Assembly: GCA_964647785.1 (NCBI GenBank)
Contig: CAZYJD010000009.1
Span: forward strand, 1 to 44,607
Reading direction: 5' to 3'
DNA: 44,607 nt
From: CAZYJD01 sp964647785
GTDB lineage: Bacteria > Bacteroidota > Bacteroidia > NS11-12g > UBA9320
Below are positions 16,351-22,585 of the stretch, piece after piece. Numbering within the stretch: the stretch's first letter is position 1; the number at the start of each line of letters is the position of its first letter. A program made the translations under genes and the position numbers. Below the pieces are notes generated by a model. That model saw nothing but the letters and a program-made list of their open reading frames with translations, had not been told where the DNA came from and did not search any database.

Positions 16351-17241
16351 TCAATGATCCATATCTTCAGGCAATAATGCCATGATGCGAAAACCAATGG
16401 TAGCAGAGGCCTCTTGTGCCGATTGCATCCGGTCGATGCGTATGTCGTAACCGGCATCATTCCAGCTTCCTCCCAGTGCAAGGGATGCATCCGCCACCAT
16501 TTCAGCCACATTACCCGACATATTGTACAGCCCGAATTCATTGGGCCAATAGCTGTGGCATTCGGTGGTGATCAGGCCTCCGTCTGCCAGTGAAAGGGAG
16601 GTGCTCATTACGCGGTAGCTCTTGATCGTGCTGTCGAAATAGATGGACTGATCGCCCATTGCTTTGAAATTGTACAGAAATTGTCCCTTGCTATTGCGTA
16701 AACCAGATCCCTTGTGCGGGTAAGGCTGATAACCGGCGCCTCGTGCAGCGCGTATCCACTGCTTGCGGCTGGGAAGCATGAAGTGCGGTTTCACTCCGTC
16801 TTTTTTGGGGATATAAATTTCTGTTAGCCATTCACAATAAGCCTCAGCCTGGCTTTTGCTTATGCCCACCACCGGATAATCGAGATAAGCGGGGTGCTGG
16901 AAATAAAATTTAACATAGGGTTCGTGATAGGCCGTGGAGCTTCTCCATACAGTGGTATCCGGCAACATCTCCTGCCATTGCTCCGGCCTGTTTTGTTTCA
17001 TCCAGTACACAAACTCGCGGTAGTCGCGGTTGCTAACTTCGCGATTGGAAATGTAGAACGCTTCACAACTGTCCGTATCATAGGCATCGGGCAATGCTGT
17101 CGGTATCAGCACCTTGCCTGCCGGGATATAAACAAAGTAATCGGGTAAATACTTGAGTCCCTTTGGCCTTGATTTCAAGCTGAAAGCGCTGCCGATCAGA
17201 ACCACCAGAATGAATAATCCCCATTTGAATTTTTTATGCAT
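16351..17241 (-). CDS. FGE-sulfatase (SUMF1-like) domain protein, GldK/GldJ-like
   Basis: The 296-residue protein has an N-terminal hydrophobic anchor (residues 7-22). It then has the formylglycine-generating-enzyme fold: YFVYIPAGKVLI, EAFYISNREVSNRDYREFV, DYPVVGISKSQAEAYCEWL, LPSRKQWIRAARG, NEFGLYNMSGNVAEMVAD, LALGGSWND and IGFRIM. The family includes sulfatase-activating enzymes, ergothioneine enzymes and the Bacteroidota gliding/T9SS lipoproteins GldJ and GldK. There is no lipobox cysteine. The two active-site cysteines of true FGE are not evident, so a structural role is more likely than catalysis. It is alone on the minus strand. Confidence 0.82.
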   Translation of the reverse strand: MHKKFKWGLFILVVLIGSAFSLKSRPKGLKYLPDYFVYIPAGKVLIPTALPDAYDTDSCEAFYISNREVSNRDYREFVYWMKQNRPEQWQEMLPDTTVWRSSTAYHEPYVKFYFQHPAYLDYPVVGISKSQAEAYCEWLTEIYIPKKDGVKPHFMLPSRKQWIRAARGAGYQPYPHKGSGLRNSKGQFLYNFKAMGDQSIYFDSTIKSYRVMSTSLSLADGGLITTECHSYWPNEFGLYNMSGNVAEMVADASLALGGSWNDAGYDIRIDRMQSAQEASATIGFRIMALLPEDMDH

Positions 17242-17370
17242 GAACCGCTGTTTAGAAGAAGATCAATAGAAGGGTAACGGCATTAGGGCTGGACTTAGTA
17301 CACTGGGGAAGGGAGGGCGGGCGTATTTTCAACGAGAAGTGGTTTGCCCCCATCCAACATCCAAACTCCC

Positions 17371-17378
17371 TATCTTCG
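17371..17378 (+). promoter_or_regulatory. -7 box (TATCTTCG) abutting the ALDH start
   Basis: TATCTTCG fits TAnnTTyG and ends 4 bases before ATG 17383. The longer frame from 17344 would contain this box and is not expected to be translated. Confidence 0.55.
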
Positions 17379-17382
17379 CAGC

Positions 17383-18825
17383 ATGATCCGCATTCTGAAT
17401 TTTATCAACGGACAAATGATGGAGCCCATGTCCGGAAAGTACTTCGATAATTATGAACCTGCCAAAGGACGTAAATACGCCGAAATACCCGACAGCGATG
17501 AACGCGATATCGATCTGGCAGTAAAGGCGGCCCGCGAAGCATTCAAGCTTTGGGGAAGCATGAAACCCACAGAAAGATCTCAAATCCTTTACCGCCTTTC
17601 TGAGCTAATCGAACAGAACATGGATCGCCTGGCCGAAGCGGAGAGCCGCGACAACGGCAAGCCTCTTTGGCTGGCCAAAAGTGTGGATATTCCACGTGCC
17701 CGCGACAACTTCCGCTTTTTTTCCACTGCCATTCAGCACTGGGCTTCTGAAAGCCATCAAACCGCTGAGAATGTGATCAACTACACCCTGCGCAAACCCG
17801 TTGGGGTGGCCGGTTGTATTTCTCCATGGAATTTGCCGCTTTATCTGTTCAGCTGGAAGATTGCTCCGGCCCTGGCTGCCGGCAATACGGTGGTGGCCAA
17901 ACCTTCAGAAGTGACTCCCATGACAGCTTACCTCTTGTCTGAACTTTGCAATGAAGCCGGCATGCCTGCAGGCGTACTCAACATTGTTCACGGCACAGGC
18001 CCCTCGGCGGGAAATGCCATTGTATCCCACCCCGATATTCCACTCATTTCCTTCACGGGTGGCACCGCCACTGGCAAGCACATTGCTTCTGTTGCTGCGC
18101 CCATGTTTAAAAAGTTATCGCTTGAACTGGGGGGAAAGAATCCCAACCTCATTTTTACCGATTGCAATTTCGAGAACGCCCTCAAAACCTCGCTCAATTC
18201 ATCTTTCGCCAATCAAGGGCAAATTTGTCTTTGCGGTTCAAGGATTTACATCGAGCGCAGCATCTACAACAAATTCCGAGACGCATTTGTAGCCGAAGTG
18301 AAAAAGATGAAAGTGGGTGATCCCTCGGCAACCGACAGCCGATTGGGTGCTGTGGTTTCGCAAGCGCATTACGAGAAAATATTGTCATATATAGAACTGG
18401 CCAAAGAAGAAGGTGGCACCATTCTCTGCGGTGGAGAAACCGTTCATCCCGAGGGCGATTGTGCCCACGGATGGTTCATTGCCCCAACGGTGATTGAAGG
18501 CCTGCCGGAAACCTGCCGCACCAATCAGGAAGAGATATTTGGTCCTGTGGTAACCCTTCAACCTTTCGACACGGAAGAAGAAGCGGTACAACTGGCCAAT
18601 AGCACGGGTTATGGACTAGCTGCCACTATTTGGACGGAAAACCTCAGCCGCGCGCATCGCCTGGGCAATGAGCTGCAATCCGGCATCATTTGGGTCAATT
18701 GCTGGCTCCTTCGCGATCTGAGAACCCCTTTCGGTGGCATGAAAAAAAGCGGAGTGGGCCGCGAAGGCGGCTGGGAAGCCTTGCGATTCTTCACCGAAGC
18801 AAAAAACGTTTGTATCAAGTTTTGA
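17383..18825 (+). CDS. Aldehyde dehydrogenase, aminomuconate/hydroxymuconate semialdehyde type
   Basis: The 480-residue NAD(P)+-dependent enzyme oxidises an aldehyde to its acid. The Rossmann part has PWNLPLYLF and AAGNTVVAKPSE. The glycine motif is FTGGTATGKHI. The catalytic Glu248 lies in LELGGKN and the nucleophile Cys282 in GQICLCGSR. The C-terminal text VNCWLLRDLRTPFGG and KSGVGREGG is characteristic, as I recall it, of 2-hydroxymuconic semialdehyde dehydrogenase and ALDH8A1 (2-aminomuconic semialdehyde dehydrogenase of the kynurenine pathway). No other gene of that pathway is nearby, so the substrate is an inference. ATG 17383 follows a -7 box by 4 bases. Confidence 0.88.
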   Translation: MIRILNFINGQMMEPMSGKYFDNYEPAKGRKYAEIPDSDERDIDLAVKAAREAFKLWGSMKPTERSQILYRLSELIEQNMDRLAEAESRDNGKPLWLAKSVDIPRARDNFRFFSTAIQHWASESHQTAENVINYTLRKPVGVAGCISPWNLPLYLFSWKIAPALAAGNTVVAKPSEVTPMTAYLLSELCNEAGMPAGVLNIVHGTGPSAGNAIVSHPDIPLISFTGGTATGKHIASVAAPMFKKLSLELGGKNPNLIFTDCNFENALKTSLNSSFANQGQICLCGSRIYIERSIYNKFRDAFVAEVKKMKVGDPSATDSRLGAVVSQAHYEKILSYIELAKEEGGTILCGGETVHPEGDCAHGWFIAPTVIEGLPETCRTNQEEIFGPVVTLQPFDTEEEAVQLANSTGYGLAATIWTENLSRAHRLGNELQSGIIWVNCWLLRDLRTPFGGMKKSGVGREGGWEALRFFTEAKNVCIKF

Positions 18826-18836
18826 GGAAGAAGTGA

Positions 18837-18851
18837 TCCGCCGCAGGCGGA
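18837..18851. repeat. Short GC-rich hairpin after the ALDH gene
   Basis: TCCGCC and GGCGGA form a perfect 6-bp stem around GCA, 12 bases after the ALDH stop. No T run follows, so it is not a classical terminator. It looks like a REP-like palindrome. Confidence 0.6.
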
Positions 18852-18877
18852 GGGAGCCCAGGTGCACAGATGCACAG

Positions 18878-18937
18878 AATCTCCAATCAATGCGTTCTAT
18901 TCACTCTTCACTGATAAAAAAGCGCAGCTTGCATCCG
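18878..18937. repeat. Flanking direct repeat, copy 1
   Basis: It shares AATCTCCAATCAATGCG, and later ATTCACTCTTCACT and ATAAAAAAGCGCAGC, with copy 2 at 19169-19243. The two copies have the same order and orientation. Copy 2 carries roughly 15 extra bases. Confidence 0.8.
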
Positions 18938-18952
18938 TGAAATCTGTGAGAA

Positions 18953-19015
18953 GTCAGAGGTCAGAAGCCAGAAGTCAGAAGTCAGAGGTCAGGAATTAGG
19001 AATTAGGAATCTGAA
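18953..19015. repeat. Tandem array of nine 7-bp units
   Basis: Read in steps of seven, the units are variants of GTCAGAA (GTCAGAG, GTCAGAA, GCCAGAA, then GTCAGGA, ATTAGGA twice, ATCTGAA). Phase is kept over all 63 bases. A related array in the opposite sense lies at 24551-24596. Confidence 0.8.
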
Positions 19016-19035
19016 ATCAAATTATTTCAATCGCC

Positions 19036-19156
19036 CCCCATCAACGTCTCCCGCCGCCAGAAGGGGACGTTGATGTATTATTAGCATCGTACATGATCCA
19101 AATTGATAATTTTAGTAAGTTATCATCAACGTCCCTTTCTGGAGACGTTGATGGGG
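19036..19156. repeat. Nested inverted-repeat element, 121 bp, perfect 16-bp ends
   Basis: The ends are CCCCATCAACGTCTCC (19036-19051) and its exact reverse complement (19141-19156). An inner pair, GGGACGTTGATG (19064-19075) and its reverse complement (19124-19135), lies between. The core CATCAACGTC thus occurs four times in alternating sense, so each arm can also fold on itself. The centre (19076-19123) is AT-rich and has no gene. It may be a MITE-like or REP-like element. Confidence 0.8.
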
Positions 19157-19168
19157 TTAAGAGATAAA

Positions 19169-19243
19169 AATCTCCAATCAATGCGAACTATTCACTAAAA
19201 AACCATTCACTCTTCACTCATAAAAAAGCGCAGCTCGCATCCG
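19169..19243. repeat. Flanking direct repeat, copy 2
   Basis: This imperfect copy of 18878-18937 lies on the other side of the inverted-repeat element. Differences include an insertion near 19188-19204 and single-base changes. Confidence 0.8.
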
Positions 19244-19308
19244 CGAATCGCTTGGGCGTGGCTGCCGTGGCTGGTTGAATAGAAGAAATCTGTAAACAAA
19301 AAATCAGA

Positions 19309-20238
19309 TTATCTCAGCTCAAATTCGGCAGTACCAATCTCATAGTCTTCGCAAAACAAATGAGCTTCATACCTGCCTTCAATCATTGCAGGAGATTTTT
19401 CCCAAATGAATTCGAGTTGTTCGTTTTTGTTTTGAAAATCAATGACCTGCTTTGAAGTGTAAAGGGATTCTTCACCTCTAAAAGAGAAAGTTCCAGAGCC
19501 GGCAGCTTCGTTATGAATGGTATTTTTTGAAGGCGATAACAATTTGAAATAGATCGTTTTCTTCCCCTTGTTTGCCACCTCATTATCATCCAAGTTGAAA
19601 CGCACCACGATTTTCTCTGCCGCAGAAAGACGGCTGGTTTCTTTTTCTTTTTCATTCCAACGCACTTTCACTCCACTTGCAAAAATGTTTTCTGCCTTCA
19701 GTCTCGAGGCTATGTTCACTTTTTCATTCAATGAGCGATTGCGCGATTCGAGGTCCTGGTTTATTTCTTTTGCAGCTTCGATTTCCTGCTTCATGGCGTA
19801 ATTTTCATCGCGCAAAAAGGTGTTTTCTTTTGAAAGTGAATCAATTTCCGTTTCATAGCGCGCAATCATGCTTTTTAACGAAGCAATTTCCTGCCGTGCA
19901 TTAGCCAATTGCTCCTTTGTAAGGTTGTTTTGACTGAGCAAGCTTCGAACCTTTGCTGCTCTTTGAGCGAGCTCTGAATCACGGCTTTGAATAATGCTGT
20001 CCAGTGCAGCATTTTGGCCGATGTACTCTTCCAATTCAAGTTGAGTGGTTTCCAGTTCTTTTTGAAGCTCCAGACGTTCGTTCTCGGTGCTTTCGAGTTT
20101 CTCTTCTGTTAGCGTGAGGTCGTTGTCTTTATTAATCAGGTTGTAAATGAGCAAGCCATTAAAAATAAAAAGAATGATAATAATGGCGAATAAAAATACT
20201 CGCCCTCTTCTATCCTTTTCAGTTGTTTTTAAACTCAT
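19309..20238 (-). CDS. Membrane-anchored coiled-coil protein with C-terminal beta domain
   Basis: The protein has 309 residues. A short basic N-terminus is followed by one membrane helix (about 14-35, VFLFAIIIILFIFNGLLIY). A long coiled coil rich in Glu, Leu, Gln and Lys then runs from about 40 to 180. The last 120 residues form a compact domain with strands such as ASGVKVRWNEKEKE, VVRFNLDDNEVANKGKKTIYF and FICEDYEIGTAEFELR-like text. The layout suggests a protein spanning part of the periplasm. I recognise no named family. A perfect -7 box (20259-20266) lies 20 bases upstream. Confidence 0.75.
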   Translation of the reverse strand: MSLKTTEKDRRGRVFLFAIIIILFIFNGLLIYNLINKDNDLTLTEEKLESTENERLELQKELETTQLELEEYIGQNAALDSIIQSRDSELAQRAAKVRSLLSQNNLTKEQLANARQEIASLKSMIARYETEIDSLSKENTFLRDENYAMKQEIEAAKEINQDLESRNRSLNEKVNIASRLKAENIFASGVKVRWNEKEKETSRLSAAEKIVVRFNLDDNEVANKGKKTIYFKLLSPSKNTIHNEAAGSGTFSFRGEESLYTSKQVIDFQNKNEQLEFIWEKSPAMIEGRYEAHLFCEDYEIGTAEFELR

Positions 20239-20258
20239 GATGCGGCTGGGTGTTTAGA

Positions 20259-20266
20259 CAAAAGTA
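20259..20266 (-). promoter_or_regulatory. -7 box (TACTTTTG) of the coiled-coil gene
   Basis: A perfect TAnnTTTG on the minus strand ends 20 bases before the ATG at 20238. Confidence 0.55.
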
Positions 20267-20308
20267 ATAAAAATGCCCAAAGGGTCTCGTATATAGAGAA
20301 GATCGATG

Positions 20309-21421
20309 TTAGAAGAATTCCTTCATACGTTCGAAGAAGCTCTTATCGGTTTTTCCGGGTTGTGGTTGAAAGTTAGGGCTTTCTTCCAATTTCTTCAGTA
20401 GTTCTTTTTCTTCAGAGGTAAGTTTTTGTGGTGTCCAGATGTTCACATAAATCAACTGGTCGCCTCTGCCGTAACCATTGAGCGCCGGCAAACCTTTTCC
20501 TTTGAGGCGTAATATTTTACCTGCGTGGGTGCCTGCATCAATTTTAATGCGCACTTTGCCTTCAACCGTGGGCACTTCGGCATTACCGCCCATACTTGCC
20601 GTTGGGAAACTGATAAAAAGCTCATAAACGATATTATTCCCGTCTCTTGTTAAATGTTCGTGGGCAATTTCTTCGATCAACACAATGAGATCTCCGCTTC
20701 TACCACCGGGAATTTCATGGCCCTTGCCACCAACTGAAAGTTGCATACCATCTGCAACGCCGGCTGGAATATTCAAAGTGGTGGTAACTTCTTCAGTTAC
20801 CAAGCCTTCACGGTCGGCATCTGCCGGTTTCGAGCTGATGGTTTTACCGGTACCTCCACAACTCGGGCAAGGACTGGTGGTTCGCATTTGGCCGAGGAAA
20901 GTACTTGCCACCCGGGTTACTTGACCGGTTCCGTTACAGCTGCTGCAGTTCGAGAATTTCAAACCCGGAGCAACAACCTTTTTTTTGTATTTAATTTTCT
21001 TCTCAACGCCTTTGCTCATTTCTTCGAGCGTAAGACGGAGTTTGATACGGATGTTATTCCCACTGGCTTGCCGAGACGAGCGTCCACCACCAAAGAAACT
21101 TTCAAAGGGGCTTCCCCCCATATCGCCGAAAATATCACCAAACTGGCTGAATATGTCATCCATATTCATGCCTCCCCCACCCCCGAATCCGCCACCGCGC
21201 ATTCCTTCATGCCCAAAGCGATCGTATTGAGCTTTTTTCTCTGCATTGCTCAATACCTCATATGCTTCAGCCGCTTCCTTGAAATTATCTTCTGCCTCGG
21301 CATCGCCAGGGTTTTTATCAGGGTGGTATTTGATGGCGAGTTTGCGGTACGCTTTTTTTATTTCATCTGCACTTGCAGACTTGCTTACCCCCAAAACTTC
21401 GTAATAATCTCTTTTTGCCAT
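20309..21421 (-). CDS. dnaJ: Chaperone DnaJ with reduced zinc region
   Basis: This 370-residue DnaK co-chaperone stimulates ATP hydrolysis and delivers substrates. The J domain has HPD at 33-35. A Gly/Phe-rich stretch runs from about 70 to 110. The zinc region has only two CxxCxGxG motifs, Cys159/162 (CSSCNGTG) and Cys185/188 (CPSCGGTG). Four are usual: here motif 1 is replaced by VVAPGLKFSN and motif 4 by KPADADREG. Because motifs 1+4 form one zinc site and 2+3 the other, this protein keeps just one site. The C-terminal substrate domain is complete. It follows grpE after one base. Confidence 0.96.
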   Translation of the reverse strand: MAKRDYYEVLGVSKSASADEIKKAYRKLAIKYHPDKNPGDAEAEDNFKEAAEAYEVLSNAEKKAQYDRFGHEGMRGGGFGGGGGMNMDDIFSQFGDIFGDMGGSPFESFFGGGRSSRQASGNNIRIKLRLTLEEMSKGVEKKIKYKKKVVAPGLKFSNCSSCNGTGQVTRVASTFLGQMRTTSPCPSCGGTGKTISSKPADADREGLVTEEVTTTLNIPAGVADGMQLSVGGKGHEIPGGRSGDLIVLIEEIAHEHLTRDGNNIVYELFISFPTASMGGNAEVPTVEGKVRIKIDAGTHAGKILRLKGKGLPALNGYGRGDQLIYVNIWTPQKLTSEEKELLKKLEESPNFQPQPGKTDKSFFERMKEFF

Positions 21422-21422
21422 T

Positions 21423-21983
21423 TTATTCTCCTACTACAACCTTGGCATAGCGCAATACTTTTTCGCCAAGCAGATAACCTTTTTCTATTTCATCAACCAC
21501 CTTACCCTTCAATTCATCAGATGGCGCTGGAATTTTTGTTACGGCCTCATGAAAATCGGGATCGAAGGGCTTCTCTTTACTTTCAAATGCTTTGAGACCT
21601 TTTTGCTCCAGTGTCTGGATGAATTTGTGATGCACCAGATGCAAGCCTTCTTTTATGGCTTCAAGCGAATTGCTCTCAGTCATCGAGCGCATGGCACGGT
21701 CAAAATCGTCTACCACCGGCAGTAAAGCTGAAAGCAATTCAGCATTGGCCGTGCTGATGAGCTCCATTTTTTCACGAGCCGTTCTCCTGCGGAAGTTCTC
21801 AAATTCTGAATAAAGGCGTAAATACTTGTCATTGGCTTCTTTTATGGCCTGTTCTGACAGTTCGTCAGCCGACTTTTCTTCAGCCTTGATCTCTGTTTCA
21901 TCTTGCAGCCCCGTATGCTTTGACTCATTTTCGTTAACCTGCTCATTAGCAGATTTTTCTTTATGCTCTTCAGAGGTGTTCAT
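21423..21983 (-). CDS. grpE: Nucleotide exchange factor GrpE
   Basis: The 186-residue dimer releases ADP from DnaK. The first 60 residues are acidic and probably disordered. A coiled coil follows (YLRLYSEFENFRRRTAREK), then LLPVVDDFDRAM, and the beta domain ends with PDFHEAVTKIPA and EKGYLLGEKVLRYAKVVVGE. I chose ATG 21983 because MNTSEEHKEK is a normal GrpE start. A GTG at 22010 preceded by AAGGAG (22015-22020) would add nine residues and is a real alternative. The ATG at 22067 adds a basic leader not typical of the family and overlaps a palindrome. dnaJ follows after one base; dnaK is not in the window. Confidence 0.95.
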   Translation of the reverse strand: MNTSEEHKEKSANEQVNENESKHTGLQDETEIKAEEKSADELSEQAIKEANDKYLRLYSEFENFRRRTAREKMELISTANAELLSALLPVVDDFDRAMRSMTESNSLEAIKEGLHLVHHKFIQTLEQKGLKAFESKEKPFDPDFHEAVTKIPAPSDELKGKVVDEIEKGYLLGEKVLRYAKVVVGE

Positions 21984-22053
21984 TGGCTTTTTGTTTCTCT
22001 TGAATTTCACGTTTCTCCTTGTTTTGACAATAAATCTGCCATTTGATTTTTGG

Positions 22054-22066
22054 TGCCAAATTGGCA
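22054..22066. promoter_or_regulatory. Palindrome TGCCAAATTGGCA upstream of grpE
   Basis: A 6-bp perfect inverted repeat around a single base overlaps the start of the tlpA-like to grpE gap (21984-22073). It could be an operator for the grpE-dnaJ pair, but no known binding site is matched. Confidence 0.3.
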
Positions 22067-22073
22067 TTGATGT

Positions 22074-22583
22074 TTAGAGCTCATCCAAAATACTTTCCAG
22101 TTCTGAGATTTTAGGATTCACTGCAATGATTTTCCCTTCGCCATCAAGCAGAAAGCCGGACGGCAGATGTCGTACCTGATAGGCGGATACGAACGGTGAG
22201 TTCCATTTCAGCAAATCGCAATGGTGCCCATTCCACTGGAGGCCGTCATTGTTAATTGCTTTCCTCCATCGAAGGCTATCTGTATCAAGCGAGATGCTCA
22301 GAATTTCAAAACCTTCAGCCTGACGAAATACATGGCGTTGAAACTTCTCATAAGCCCTGACGAGATAGGGATGATCTCGCCGGCAAGGGGCACACCAGGA
22401 AGCCCAGAAATCCACCAGCACTATTTTCCCCTTTAACTTCTCGGTTCCTGTGGGATTGCCATCCAGATCGTAAAAGCTGATTGTGGGGGCGGATTGCCCG
22501 AGCATCTCGTTATTGCTGTTCTCTGTAGAAGCCAAATTGAGCAGACCCAAAGGCAATAAGAGCGCAATAAAAAGGCCTTTCAT
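22074..22583 (-). CDS. TlpA-like exported thiol-disulfide oxidoreductase
   Basis: The 169-residue thioredoxin-fold protein has a signal peptide (to about residue 19). The redox motif WCAPC lies in VLVDFWASWCAPCRRDHPYL, and a cis-Pro segment (VRHLPSGFLLD) follows. Such TlpA/ResA proteins reduce or transfer disulfides in the periplasm, for example for cytochrome c maturation. The gene begins 2 bases after murA ends and is thus probably in the same operon. The partner is unknown. Confidence 0.9.
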   Translation of the reverse strand: MKGLFIALLLPLGLLNLASTENSNNEMLGQSAPTISFYDLDGNPTGTEKLKGKIVLVDFWASWCAPCRRDHPYLVRAYEKFQRHVFRQAEGFEILSISLDTDSLRWRKAINNDGLQWNGHHCDLLKWNSPFVSAYQVRHLPSGFLLDGEGKIIAVNPKISELESILDEL

Positions 22584-22585
22584 GT

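Larger units (their letters stand above)
18826..19308. other. Repeat-rich non-coding stretch between ALDH and the coiled-coil gene
   Basis: I see no credible gene in these 483 bases. In order it holds a 15-base hairpin (18837-18851), a first copy of a flanking direct repeat (18878-18937), a 7-bp tandem array (18953-19015), a nested inverted repeat (19036-19156) and a second copy of the flanking repeat (19169-19243). Confidence 0.8.

Noticed and set aside
18953..19015. CRISPR array
   Set aside because: Units are 7 bp with no spacers; this is a simple tandem repeat.
20741..21595. Open frame of 284 codons on the plus strand across dnaJ and grpE
   Set aside because: It is antisense to two well-recognised genes and shows no family motifs.
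22015..22020. AAGGAG as proof of a GTG start for grpE at 22010
   Set aside because: Spacing is short (4 bases) and Shine-Dalgarno sites are weak guides in this phylum, so ATG 21983 is kept with this as an alternative.
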